Of a stretch of DNA of 64,000 nt, positions 49,126-58,498 are shown piece after piece; position 1 is the first letter of the stretch; the number at the start of each line of letters is the position of its first letter. The DNA is from Lachnospiraceae bacterium (GTDB lineage: Bacteria; Bacillota; Clostridia; Lachnospirales; Anaerotignaceae). The stretch lies in the NCBI GenBank assembly GCA_003543235.1, contig DPJA01000038.1, positions 1 to 64,000 on the forward strand, in the 5' to 3' direction. Under the pieces are notes generated by a model. The model saw nothing but the letters and a program-made list of their open reading frames with translations, was not told where the DNA came from and searched no databases. A program made the position numbers and the translations under genes.

Positions 49126-50569
49126 TATCAAGAATCAACTTATAGCTTATTTTACATCGGTGTTATTATTTTTTGCAATTATTGTGGGAATGCTTTTTTC
49201 CAGTATGTTTTATTATCAATCTGTTGAGATATATAAGAAAGAATTGTCCATGCGTTCTATTAGAATTGCAGATAAATTATCTGAGTATATGCAGGCAAAT
49301 AACGCAGATAGAGGTGTTGGTTACGGGCAAGGCGGCGGATATGGTGCATATTTGAATTTGCTTGATGATATTGCCATGAGCGATGTTTGGATTGTTGACC
49401 GCCAAGCAGAAACGGTTGATGTTGGAACTGGAAAAAATAAAATTGCCTATACAGAACTGCCAAGGGAAGAACTAGCTCTCCTTGCAGATGTATTTAATGG
49501 GAAGGTTGCTGTTATTGATGGGCGAACAGGTATTATTGAAAGTCCATGGATTTCTGTAGGTGCACCAATTTACAATGCCAATGGTGATGTAACGGAAGCA
49601 GTTATACTGCATACACATTTATCTGATATTGATTCGTCTGTTAAATGTGGAACTAATATTTTATTTATTAGTATTTCAATTTCTTTGATTTTAGGCATTA
49701 TTGTTGCAGTAATACTTTCAGGAAATTTCACAAAGCCACTGAAAAAGATGCAGCAAACAACACAGGAATTAATATGTGGAAATTATACTGTTCAAACAAG
49801 TGTGGTAAAAAATGATGAAATTGGTTCTCTTGCATATAATATTGATATATTGGCAAACAGATTGCAGGCAGTCAAGCAAGAAAGTGATTCATTGGAGCAA
49901 ATGAGAAAGGATTATATTTCAAACATATCTCACGAGCTTAGGACACCTGTTACAGTAATTCGTGGTTCATTGGAGGCATTATGCGATGGTATAATTACAA
50001 AGCCTGAAAAGGTGAAAGAATATCATACCGAAATGCTTCGAGAAAGTATTCATTTAGATAGAATGGTAAATGATTTATTAGAGCTTTCTCGACTGCAAAA
50101 TACTGATTATGCTATTGAAAAAACACCTATAAATCTTTTGGATGCTCTTTCTGATGCAGTGCGTGCGGAAAGGCACATAGCTATGAAGAAACAAATTGAA
50201 ATACATTATACAGATAATGAAACTACGTGTACAATTGACGGTGACTATGGCCGTTTAAGGCAGATGTTTTTAACTGTTTTAGATAATGCAGTTAAATTTT
50301 CAAAAGAGGGTCAGGTAATAGATATTGAGGTATACAAAGCTGATGAAGAGTGTATTATAAAAGTGTGTGACTATGGTGTAGGAATATTGCCAAAGGATTT
50401 ACCTTATATTTTTGATAGATTTTACAAATGTACCGATAAAGAGAATCTTACAGGCACAGGCCTTGGTCTTGCTATTGCCAAGCAAATTGCACAAAGGCAT
50501 AACATTGTAATTTCAGCAGAAAGTACACCGAAGGAAAAAACGGTATTTACTTTTATGTATGCTACATAA
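49115..50569 (+). CDS. sensor histidine kinase
   Basis: A 484-residue membrane kinase. Two transmembrane helices (about residues 8-30 and 180-205) flank an extracellular sensor of about 150 residues containing an unusual Gly-Tyr-rich insert (GVGYGQGGGYGAYL). HAMP follows, then the H box FISNISHELRTPVTVIRG (phosphorylated His) and the ATPase with DNAVKFSKEG (N), VCDYGVGILPKDLPYIFDRFYK (G1/F) and TGTGLGLAIAKQIAQRH (G2). It overlaps the regulator gene. Signal unknown. Confidence 0.95.
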   Translation: MKLNIKNQLIAYFTSVLLFFAIIVGMLFSSMFYYQSVEIYKKELSMRSIRIADKLSEYMQANNADRGVGYGQGGGYGAYLNLLDDIAMSDVWIVDRQAETVDVGTGKNKIAYTELPREELALLADVFNGKVAVIDGRTGIIESPWISVGAPIYNANGDVTEAVILHTHLSDIDSSVKCGTNILFISISISLILGIIVAVILSGNFTKPLKKMQQTTQELICGNYTVQTSVVKNDEIGSLAYNIDILANRLQAVKQESDSLEQMRKDYISNISHELRTPVTVIRGSLEALCDGIITKPEKVKEYHTEMLRESIHLDRMVNDLLELSRLQNTDYAIEKTPINLLDALSDAVRAERHIAMKKQIEIHYTDNETTCTIDGDYGRLRQMFLTVLDNAVKFSKEGQVIDIEVYKADEECIIKVCDYGVGILPKDLPYIFDRFYKCTDKENLTGTGLGLAIAKQIAQRHNIVISAESTPKEKTVFTFMYAT

Positions 50570-50644
50570 TATTACATTTCTAGTACAATTGTTGAAGTGT
50601 TAAAGGAATAAGAGCTAATCTATTACAACGTGTACCACAAAGTA

Positions 50645-50673
50645 TTGTATAAATATGTGTTTTGGTGTAGAAT
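50645..50673 (+). promoter_or_regulatory. promoter of the def-fmt operon
   Basis: TTGTAT (50645-50650), 17 bases, TAGAAT (50668-50673), about 38 bases before the def start codon. Confidence 0.7.
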
Positions 50674-50710
50674 AAAAGAATTGACTATATAGTTATAAGA
50701 GGAGGATAAA

Positions 50711-51163
50711 ATGGCTAAAAGAAACATTAGATTAAGCACAGAAGAAATCTTGAGAAAAAAATGTAAAGAAGTTAAGAATATTACACCTAACGTAATTACC
50801 CTTCTTGAGGATATGGCAGAGACAATGTATGCTTCCAACGGCGTTGGTCTTGCAGCACCACAGGTAGGTGTACTTAAAAGAGTAGTTATAATTGATATAG
50901 GAGAGGGATTAGTAGAGCTTATTAACCCTGAAATTATTGAAACAAGCGGCTCTAATATAGATTATGAGGGATGCTTGAGTATTCCAGGTACAAGTGCTCT
51001 TGTAGAAAGACCTGAATATGCAAAGGCAAAAGCATTCAACAGAAATGGACAGGAAATATTTGTTGAAGGCAATGACCTTATGGCACGTGCAATTTGTCAT
51101 GAAATAGACCATCTGGATGGAGTGCTTTATATTGACAAGGCTATACCAGAGGAAAACGAATAA
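50711..51163 (+). CDS. def: peptide deformylase
   Basis: A 150-residue metallo-hydrolase that removes the formyl group from nascent peptides. All three motifs are present: GVGLAAPQVG, EGCLSIPG (ligand Cys) and HEIDHLDG (two His and catalytic Glu). Followed after 15 bases by fmt, as expected. Confidence 0.97.
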   Translation: MAKRNIRLSTEEILRKKCKEVKNITPNVITLLEDMAETMYASNGVGLAAPQVGVLKRVVIIDIGEGLVELINPEIIETSGSNIDYEGCLSIPGTSALVERPEYAKAKAFNRNGQEIFVEGNDLMARAICHEIDHLDGVLYIDKAIPEENE

Positions 51164-51178
51164 TAAGAGGTGAACTTT

Positions 51179-52108
51179 ATGAAAGTAGTATTTATGGGGA
51201 CGCCAGAATTTGCAGTAAAATCCCTTGAAATGCTGATTGAGAAGCACCAAGTAGTTGCAGTTGTAACTCAGCCTGATAGACCAAAGGGAAGAGGCAAAAA
51301 AATGGTTTTTCCTGCGGTTAAGGAAAAAGCATTAGAGCATAATATACCTGTTCTTCAGCCCGAAAGTGCAAAGAATGCAGATTTTATATCAGAGTTAAAA
51401 AAGTATGAGGCAGATATTTTTGTTGTAGCGGCATATGGTCAGATACTTACTGAAGAAGTGCTTAATATGCCTATGTATGGCTCGGTTAATGTGCATGGCT
51501 CATTGCTCCCTAAATATCGTGGTGCAGGGCCAATACAGTGGTCAGTTATAAACGGTGAAAAGATTACTGGTGTCACCATTATGTACATGGCAAAGGGTCT
51601 GGATAGTGGTGATATGATTAGTAGTGTGGAAATGGAAATATCCGATGACGACACCTACGGAACCCTTAGCGATAGAATGGCTGAAGTTGGGGCAGAACTG
51701 TTGGGAAGAACTTTAGTGGAAATTGAAAATGGCACTGCAAAAAGAATACCGCAAAATCATGATGAATCTACATATGCACCTATGCTCACAAAAGAAACAG
51801 GGCATATAGATTGGAATAAAACATCAAGAGAAATTTCGTGCCTTATAAGAGGACTAGACCCACAGCCAGGGGCATATACAATATATAACGACGAAGTATT
51901 AAAGGTATGGAAAGTGGTTATTTTAGAAAACACATATCCTAATGCTTTATGTGGTGAGATTGTTGAAACCAACAAAAAAGGATTTATTGTGAAAACGGCT
52001 GATAAAGCAATTTTGGTTGCCGTTATACAGGCAAAGGGTGGAAAAGCAATGCCTTCAGATGCCTATATGCGAGGTCACGCAATTGAAACAGGAGTTGTGC
52101 TAAGGTAA
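51179..52108 (+). CDS. fmt: methionyl-tRNA formyltransferase
   Basis: A 309-residue enzyme that formylates initiator Met-tRNA. VVFMGTPEFAVKSLEML starts the Rossmann-like formyltransferase domain; the catalytic VNVHGSLLPKYRGAGPIQWSVINGE contains the Asn-His pair; the C-terminal domain binds tRNA (residues about 205-309). ATG 51179 follows AAGAGGTGA. It is coupled with def. Confidence 0.96.
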   Translation: MKVVFMGTPEFAVKSLEMLIEKHQVVAVVTQPDRPKGRGKKMVFPAVKEKALEHNIPVLQPESAKNADFISELKKYEADIFVVAAYGQILTEEVLNMPMYGSVNVHGSLLPKYRGAGPIQWSVINGEKITGVTIMYMAKGLDSGDMISSVEMEISDDDTYGTLSDRMAEVGAELLGRTLVEIENGTAKRIPQNHDESTYAPMLTKETGHIDWNKTSREISCLIRGLDPQPGAYTIYNDEVLKVWKVVILENTYPNALCGEIVETNKKGFIVKTADKAILVAVIQAKGGKAMPSDAYMRGHAIETGVVLR

Positions 52109-52158
52109 AATTTTTAATGTATTACTATAACGTAAAGTGAAATTAAAGGAGCGTAATT

Positions 52159-52863
52159 ATGTATTTTAATTTTCAATACTTATATGTGCTTTTTCCAGCA
52201 ATGATTTTGGCTATGTATGCACAGTCTAAGGTGAAAAGCACCTTTAACAAATATTCTCGTGTAGGTAATTCCTATGGTCTTACAGGGGCAGAGGTTGCTG
52301 AAAGATTGCTTAGAATTGCGGGAATAAACGATGTTAGTGTGGAGCGTATAGGTGGAAATCTTACTGACCATTATGACCCAGGTCACAAAGTTTTAAGATT
52401 GTCAGAGTCAGTGTATTCATCACAGTCATTGGCGGCTATTGGCGTTGCAGCACACGAAACGGGCCATGCAGTTCAGCACGCAACAGGCTATGCGGCACTT
52501 GGTATTAGAAGTGCTTTGGTGCCTGTAACCAACATAGGCTCAAAATTATCAATGCCAATGATTTTTATTGGTGTTCTTTTGGGGTCACAGGCTGGGTCAG
52601 ATATGGGATATATGCTTGTGCAGCTTGGCATAGCATTTTTCTCGTTGGCGGTAGTTTTTGCACTTGTTACTCTGCCAGTAGAGCTTAATGCTTCGGCAAG
52701 GGCGGTTGAAATGTTGGATGCAAACGGAATTTTAAATAGTAGCGAGCTTGCACCAGTTAAAAAAGTTTTAAGTGCAGCTGCACTCACTTATGTTGCAAGT
52801 GCAGCAGTAGCAATTGCACAGCTTTTAAGGCTTTTGCTTTTGTTTGGAAGAAGAAGAGATTAA
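52159..52863 (+). CDS. YugP-like membrane zinc metallopeptidase
   Basis: A 234-residue protein of the neutral zinc metallopeptidase family (YugP/PF04298). N-terminal helix, then VAAHETGHAVQHATGY with the HExxH zinc motif, then several membrane helices and LPVELNASARAVEML with the third ligand region. Role in membrane protein or lipoprotein quality control is assumed for the family, not proven. It follows fmt by 50 bases. Confidence 0.9.
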   Translation: MYFNFQYLYVLFPAMILAMYAQSKVKSTFNKYSRVGNSYGLTGAEVAERLLRIAGINDVSVERIGGNLTDHYDPGHKVLRLSESVYSSQSLAAIGVAAHETGHAVQHATGYAALGIRSALVPVTNIGSKLSMPMIFIGVLLGSQAGSDMGYMLVQLGIAFFSLAVVFALVTLPVELNASARAVEMLDANGILNSSELAPVKKVLSAAALTYVASAAVAIAQLLRLLLLFGRRRD

Positions 52864-52978
52864 CTTTTATGGTAAAAAATATAGGTCAAAACATTTTAAG
52901 ATAATGGTCATTGCTCCATTGCTTGGTGTTTTGGCTTTTTATTTGGTAAAAATGACAAAAAGGTTTGCGGATAGTTGA
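52844..52978 (+). CDS. possible small single-pass membrane protein (44 residues)
   Basis: Reading from TTG 52844 (or ATG 52904, 24 residues) gives an acidic start, a basic stretch (GKKYRSKHFK), a hydrophobic helix APLLGVLAFYLVK and a basic end. Its 5' part overlaps the peptidase gene end by 20 bases in another frame. Ribosome site is weak. The pattern looks protein-like, but it may be chance. Confidence 0.25.
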   Translation: MEEEEINFYGKKYRSKHFKIMVIAPLLGVLAFYLVKMTKRFADS

Positions 52979-53043
52979 TAATTGATGTAAAATGTATTAT
53001 TAGTGAGAATTATGCAGATATTTAAAAAGGAAAGGATTAAAAT

Positions 53044-54393
53044 ATGATAATAATTAACCCACGTGAGGTGGCAGCAGAGGTGCTTGTTTCTGTTACTAAT
53101 GATGGTCAGTACAACAATATGGCTTTGAAAAAAGCACTTAAGCAAAATGGAGCAATGCCAATAAAAGATAGGGCATTTGTTACGGAAATTGTAAATGGAA
53201 CTTTGCGTAATATTTTTTATATAGACTATTTAATAAACTCAGTTTCCACCGTTAAATGTGAAAAAATTAAGCCATGGGTTCTTGCAGTACTCAGAAGTGC
53301 TGTGTATCAAATGGTATTTATGAAAGTGCCTGACAGTGCGGCTGTTAATGAGGCAGTTACCCTTGTTAAAGAAAAAGGTCTTGGCAAATTGGCAGGCTTT
53401 ACTAACGGCGTTTTAAGAAATATTGCAGTTAATAAAGATACTATAGAATTACCTGACGAAGAAAAAGACCCGTCTAAATATCTTGAGATTAAATATTCTC
53501 ATCCACAGTGGCTTATAAAAATGTGGCTTAGCCAGTATCCATATCAATTCGTAAAGGAGCTTTGCATTGCAAACGGAAAGGCTTCGGCAGTTACAGTTAT
53601 GGCGAACCCACTTAAAACAACAGTGGATAATCTTAAAGACGATATGAGAGAAGATGGCATTATAGCTGAAAGTGGTGCATATATAGAAAATGCACTTCGC
53701 CTTACAAAGCTAAGTGACTTATCGGCACTTTTTTCTTTTAAACATGGAGATTTTCATGTTCAAGATGAAAGCTCAGCCATTGCTGTTAAAATTCTTGACC
53801 CTAAAGCGGGAGAAAAAATATTGGATGTGTGTGCCGCACCAGGTGGAAAAAGCTTGCTAATGGCTGAAACAATGGACAATACTGGAGAAATAATTGCCCG
53901 TGATGTGTTTGACCACAAGCTGGAACTTATTGACGAAACAGCAAAGCGTTTGGGTATTGATATAATTAAAACAGAGCTTAAAGATGCTTCAAAATGCTAT
54001 AACGAGGATAAAAATGTCTTTGACAGGGTACTTATTGACGCTCCATGCTCAGGTTTTGGACTTATGCGTAAGAAAGCAGATATAAGAATTAACAGAAGTG
54101 GCAACGATATAGATGGATTAACAAAACTGCAACGTGAAATTCTTACTGCGGTGGCAGAATATGTTAAGATTGGTGGCACACTTGTTTACAGTACCTGCAC
54201 TATCTGTAAAAAAGAAAATATTGGCAACATAAACTGGTTTCTTCAAAACTTCCCATATGAGATGGAGGATATTACAGACCTTCTTCCCTGTGGTATTGAA
54301 TCAGAAACTGCAAAAGACGGGTACATCAGCCTGTTTCCACATTTACATGGAACAGACGGGTTCTTTATAGCTCGTCTTAGAAGAAAGGGGTAA
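53044..54393 (+). CDS. rsmB: 16S rRNA (cytosine-967-C5)-methyltransferase RsmB
   Basis: A 449-residue enzyme. N-terminal NusB-like domain (residues 1-130, ALKKALKQNGAMPIKDRAFVTEIVNGTLRN) and SAM-dependent methyltransferase with LDVCAAPGGKSLLMAE, LIDAPCSGFGLMRKK and the catalytic Cys in LVYSTCTICKKEN. Positions match RsmB/Sun. GGAAAGG precedes the start. rlmN follows after 4 bases, so this is one operon with the following genes. Confidence 0.94.
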   Translation: MIIINPREVAAEVLVSVTNDGQYNNMALKKALKQNGAMPIKDRAFVTEIVNGTLRNIFYIDYLINSVSTVKCEKIKPWVLAVLRSAVYQMVFMKVPDSAAVNEAVTLVKEKGLGKLAGFTNGVLRNIAVNKDTIELPDEEKDPSKYLEIKYSHPQWLIKMWLSQYPYQFVKELCIANGKASAVTVMANPLKTTVDNLKDDMREDGIIAESGAYIENALRLTKLSDLSALFSFKHGDFHVQDESSAIAVKILDPKAGEKILDVCAAPGGKSLLMAETMDNTGEIIARDVFDHKLELIDETAKRLGIDIIKTELKDASKCYNEDKNVFDRVLIDAPCSGFGLMRKKADIRINRSGNDIDGLTKLQREILTAVAEYVKIGGTLVYSTCTICKKENIGNINWFLQNFPYEMEDITDLLPCGIESETAKDGYISLFPHLHGTDGFFIARLRRKG

Positions 54394-54397
54394 CAAA

Positions 54398-55438
54398 ATG
54401 AGAAAAGCTGATTTAAAATCAATGACATTTACAGAACTAGAAGAGGTTATAAAAGAAATTGGAGAACCAAAATTTAGAACGAAACAGGTATATGACTGGA
54501 TACACAACAAATTGGTAACAGAATTTGATGAGATGACTAATTTGTCCAAAAGTCTTAGAGAAAAATTGGAACAGAATTACAAAATTTCAAAGCTTGAGAT
54601 AGTTGAAAAAAGAGTGTCCGAAAAAGATGGAACAACAAAATATCTTTTTGGCCTAGAAAATGATAATCTTATTGAAGCAGTTGTTATGAGATATTCTTAT
54701 GGTAATGCTGTTTGTGTATCTACACAGGTAGGCTGCCGTATGGGATGTACCTTTTGTGCTTCAACCTTAGATGGTGTTGAGGCCAATTTAAGCACAGGCG
54801 AAATGCTTAGTCAGGTTTATGAAATACAAAAAGATTTGGGCGAAAGAATTTCTAGCGTTGTGCTTATGGGTAGTGGTGAACCATTGGATAACTACGATAG
54901 TGTAATTAAATTTATAAGAATGATTAATGACGAAAAAGGTCTTGGTATAGGTCAACGCCACATAACGCTTTCAACCTGTGGTCTTGTGGACAAAATGAAT
55001 ATTCTTCAAGATGAAGATTTACAGATAACTCTTGCTGTTTCCCTTCATGCACCAAATGATGAGATAAGAAATCAAATTATGCCTATATCCAGAAAGCATG
55101 ATATGGATAGCCTTATACTTGCCTGCAAGCAATATTCTGATAAAACAAAGCGTAGAATTACGTTTGAATACGCTCTTATTAAAGGTGTAAACGACAGTGA
55201 AGAATGTGCAAGAGAGCTTACACAAAGACTTAAAAATATGTTGTGCCACGTTAATCTTATACCTGTTAATGATGTTAAGGAAAGAAACTATTTTAAAAGC
55301 AGCGATGAAACCATTGCCACCTTTGCAGAAATTTTAAATTCTAAAGGAATTGAAACTACTATAAGAAGAAAGCTTGGTAGTGATATAAATGCGGCGTGTG
55401 GACAGCTTAGAAAGGGTTACAAAAACAGTAGGAGGTGA
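54398..55438 (+). CDS. rlmN: dual-specificity RNA methyltransferase RlmN
   Basis: A 346-residue radical SAM enzyme that methylates A2503 of 23S rRNA and A37 of some tRNAs. The cluster motif CRMGCTFCAS (C-x3-C-x2-C) is present, as are VSTQVGCRMG, VLMGSGEPLDNYD and the second catalytic Cys in AACGQL. Located directly between rsmB and prpC. Confidence 0.96.
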   Translation: MRKADLKSMTFTELEEVIKEIGEPKFRTKQVYDWIHNKLVTEFDEMTNLSKSLREKLEQNYKISKLEIVEKRVSEKDGTTKYLFGLENDNLIEAVVMRYSYGNAVCVSTQVGCRMGCTFCASTLDGVEANLSTGEMLSQVYEIQKDLGERISSVVLMGSGEPLDNYDSVIKFIRMINDEKGLGIGQRHITLSTCGLVDKMNILQDEDLQITLAVSLHAPNDEIRNQIMPISRKHDMDSLILACKQYSDKTKRRITFEYALIKGVNDSEECARELTQRLKNMLCHVNLIPVNDVKERNYFKSSDETIATFAEILNSKGIETTIRRKLGSDINAACGQLRKGYKNSRR

Positions 55439-55445
55439 TGCCTAA

Positions 55446-56192
55446 ATGGAAGTATTTGGCAACAGTGTAACTGGAATAATCAGAAGCAACAATGAAGATT
55501 CTATATACATTTGCGATGAAAATGACATAATAAAAAATCTTTATATAGTTGCAGACGGCATGGGTGGTCATAATGGCGGAGAAATAGCCAGCAAAAGTGC
55601 AATTGAGTTTTTTTTACAGTATGTAAACAAATATGCAGATGAAAATGAAATATCAGAGGGTTTGTCTGATTTGCTTGTAGGAGGTATTACTTATTGTAAC
55701 AAAGAGGTATATCAACAAAGCATAGAAAATGATGACTTAAACGGCATGGGTACAACATTTACCTGTGCGGCAATAGCCAACAGCAAAGTTACTATAGCCC
55801 ACGTTGGTGATAGCAGAGTATATCTTCATAGAAAAAACACCTTAGTTCAACTCACCAAAGACCACTCTTACGTTATGGAGATGGTTAAGCAAGGGAAAAT
55901 TACCCTTGATGAGGCAGCAACGCACCCAAAAAGAAATGTAATTACCAGGGCTATAGGCTCGGAAGCTACTGTTGAAGCTGATATATTTGTAGAAAATCTT
56001 GAAAAAGATGATATTTTGCTTATTTGCACCGATGGTCTTTATTCTATGGTTAAAGATGATAAAATTTCAGAAATAATTGATGATGGAAAAGAACTACAAG
56101 GCATTTTAAATAGACTTATTAGTGAGGCAAACAATAACGGCGGACGTGATAATATTTCGGCAATAATTATTAGATTTGAGGTGGAGGAATGA
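55446..56192 (+). CDS. prpC: PP2C-type protein phosphatase PrpC/Stp
   Basis: A 248-residue Mn-dependent Ser/Thr phosphatase, partner of the PrkC kinase. Motifs: GIIRSNNEDSIYI, VADGMGGHNGGEIAS (metal Asp residues), GTTFTCAAI, IAHVGDSRVYLHR, ILLICTDGLYSMVKDD and GGRDNISAIII. The four-base overlap ATGA with prkC couples translation. Confidence 0.95.
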   Translation: MEVFGNSVTGIIRSNNEDSIYICDENDIIKNLYIVADGMGGHNGGEIASKSAIEFFLQYVNKYADENEISEGLSDLLVGGITYCNKEVYQQSIENDDLNGMGTTFTCAAIANSKVTIAHVGDSRVYLHRKNTLVQLTKDHSYVMEMVKQGKITLDEAATHPKRNVITRAIGSEATVEADIFVENLEKDDILLICTDGLYSMVKDDKISEIIDDGKELQGILNRLISEANNNGGRDNISAIIIRFEVEE

Positions 56193-58498
56193 CACTGGCA
56201 ATAGGTACCGTATTAAGCGGGCGTTACGAAATAATAGAAAAAATAGGAACAGGCGGCATGGCTGTAGTTTACCGTGGCAAAGACCAGAAGTTAGATAGAA
56301 ATGTTACAGTAAAGGTTCTTAGAGAAGAATTTGTAGGTGACGAGGATTTTAAGGCTCGTTTTAAAACTGAGGCAAAAGCGGCAGCAAAGCTTTCGCACCC
56401 TAACATAGTTAATGTATACGATGTTGGCGAGGATAATGGTATACAGTATATAGTTATGGAGTATGTACATGGAGATACCCTTAAACAGGTTATTGTTAAC
56501 AGTGCACCGTTTGATACGGTTGTTACGTTAAGCATAGCTGTACAGATGGCATCGGCACTTGCCCACGCACATAAAAACGGTGTTATACACAGAGATATTA
56601 AGCCACACAACATACTTGTAAGTGTTGATGGAACAATAAAAATAACTGATTTTGGTATTGCAAGGGCGGCGGCAGTTTCAACTGTTACAACTACGTCAAA
56701 TGCACTAGGCTCAGTTTACTATTTTTCACCAGAACAGGCAAGAGGAGGGTACGTTGATTCTAAAAGCGATATATATTCTCTTGGCATAACTATGTATGAA
56801 ATGCTTACTGGCAAGGTTCCTTATGACGGAGAAACAGCCGTTTCCATTGCACTCAAACACCTAAATGGCGAGTTGCCTGATATAAAGCAATTTAATCCTA
56901 ATGTAAACGATACAATACAAAATATAGTACGCAAGGCTACACAGAAGAAAAAGGATGATAGATACCAGAATGTAGAATTGTTGCTAGAAGACCTTAAAAA
57001 AGCACTTTCTGAAGCAAGCCTGGGTTATAAGGCTAGTCCTATTGTTGTGCCTATGGTAGAACCAAATGCTGAAAATATTGAAGTAACAAGCCTTGATGAA
57101 GCAGCAGCAACAGCGGCTACAGTTGGAGTTGCTATGGCGGCGGAAAAAGGCGTTAAGGCTGCTATAGAGGAAGACCCAGAGATTAAAGTTGAAATTTCTA
57201 AAGCAGGTAAAAAGGAATACAATATTCCTGAAAGAGCTGTGGGTTTTGAAAAATATAGCAAAAAATTCAAAATTTCAAAGGATGATGAATTTGAGCCTGA
57301 GGTAGTGCCTTCAAAATGTGCAGAAAAAATAAACACAACAAATCAATTATCAAATAAAAGTGAGAAAAAGGTATCTGATAAAACAAGGACGGCGAAAGCT
57401 ATGGAAGATAATGATGATGAATATTACAGAAATAAAGAACGAAAGGTAACTATAGCGGCAATTATAACTGCTATTGTTATCATTATAATTATTTCTGTTT
57501 TTGGAGCAAAATTTATTAACGGTGACGGTGTTTTTGGAATTGGAAATAAAAAAGTTGAAACTTCAAATATGCCCGATTTTACAGGCATGACCCTTACAGA
57601 TGCACAAAAACAGGCAGAAGATATGGGAATTACTCTTAATGTAAGTGAAGAACAGTATACAGACGAATATGCAGAAGGAATAATTATATCTCAGTCTATT
57701 GCTGAAGGTCAAAGTGTTGGTGACGGTGACACCGTTGATGTAGTTGTAAGTCTTGGAACAAAGAGCTTTACTATGCCCGACGTTGCATATGAATCAGAAG
57801 CGGATGCAGTCGCAAAAATTAAGAGCCTTGGTGGTAAAGACCCAATAATTGAATATGAATATGACGATACCGTGTCTGCTGGAACGGTTTTAAGTCAATC
57901 ACCAGCGGCACGTACCGAAATTAATTCTGGAACAAAAATTACTCTTAAAGTAAGCAAGGGACCAGAAACAACAACTGTAACTGTGGCAGATTACAAGGGT
58001 CAACAGCTTAGTAGTGTGGAAAATCATCTTACAAGTGATGGTCTTAAACTTGGTACAGTCACTGAAAACAACACCGTTGATGGAAATAAAGGCGAAATTA
58101 TTTCTCAGTCGCTTACTGCAAACCAAAAGGTAGACAGAGATACTAAAATAGACTTTGTTGTTGTTGGCGAAAAGTTAAAAGAAGAAGAACCTGCGGAAGA
58201 AACAACACAAGATGCAGCTGAAACACCTAAAAAAGCAACATCAGCAGAAACGTCTTCATCAAAAAGCTTCAATATTGCTGCACCAGAAAGCTATACAAAT
58301 GAAAAGAGCATTTCTGTAAAAATGCTTAAAATAACTAATGGCAGTTCAGTAGACGTTGTCTATAATGAAACAAGAGCTATTTCAGATTTTCCATTTGACG
58401 TAACTTTATCGGGTTCAGGGCAAGTGGAAATACAGCTTTACATTGATAATGTGTATCAATGGAGCCAGATGGTAGACTTTTCGGAAGGTGCAAATTAA
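56189..58498 (+). CDS. prkC: PASTA-domain Ser/Thr kinase PrkC
   Basis: A 769-residue membrane kinase. The cytosolic Hanks-type domain has GTGGMAVVYRG, VTVKVL (Lys), HRDIKPHNIL and DFGIARA. A linker (about residues 265-415) is followed by one transmembrane helix (about 418-440), then three extracellular PASTA repeats (each begins near MPDFTGM, MPDVAYE, VADYKGQ), ending in a Thr/Glu-rich linker and a small beta-rich domain. It senses muropeptides and regulates growth, spore germination and wall synthesis in relatives. The VTVKVL invariant Lys is in place, so it should be active. Confidence 0.95.
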   Translation: MTLAIGTVLSGRYEIIEKIGTGGMAVVYRGKDQKLDRNVTVKVLREEFVGDEDFKARFKTEAKAAAKLSHPNIVNVYDVGEDNGIQYIVMEYVHGDTLKQVIVNSAPFDTVVTLSIAVQMASALAHAHKNGVIHRDIKPHNILVSVDGTIKITDFGIARAAAVSTVTTTSNALGSVYYFSPEQARGGYVDSKSDIYSLGITMYEMLTGKVPYDGETAVSIALKHLNGELPDIKQFNPNVNDTIQNIVRKATQKKKDDRYQNVELLLEDLKKALSEASLGYKASPIVVPMVEPNAENIEVTSLDEAAATAATVGVAMAAEKGVKAAIEEDPEIKVEISKAGKKEYNIPERAVGFEKYSKKFKISKDDEFEPEVVPSKCAEKINTTNQLSNKSEKKVSDKTRTAKAMEDNDDEYYRNKERKVTIAAIITAIVIIIIISVFGAKFINGDGVFGIGNKKVETSNMPDFTGMTLTDAQKQAEDMGITLNVSEEQYTDEYAEGIIISQSIAEGQSVGDGDTVDVVVSLGTKSFTMPDVAYESEADAVAKIKSLGGKDPIIEYEYDDTVSAGTVLSQSPAARTEINSGTKITLKVSKGPETTTVTVADYKGQQLSSVENHLTSDGLKLGTVTENNTVDGNKGEIISQSLTANQKVDRDTKIDFVVVGEKLKEEEPAEETTQDAAETPKKATSAETSSSKSFNIAAPESYTNEKSISVKMLKITNGSSVDVVYNETRAISDFPFDVTLSGSGQVEIQLYIDNVYQWSQMVDFSEGAN

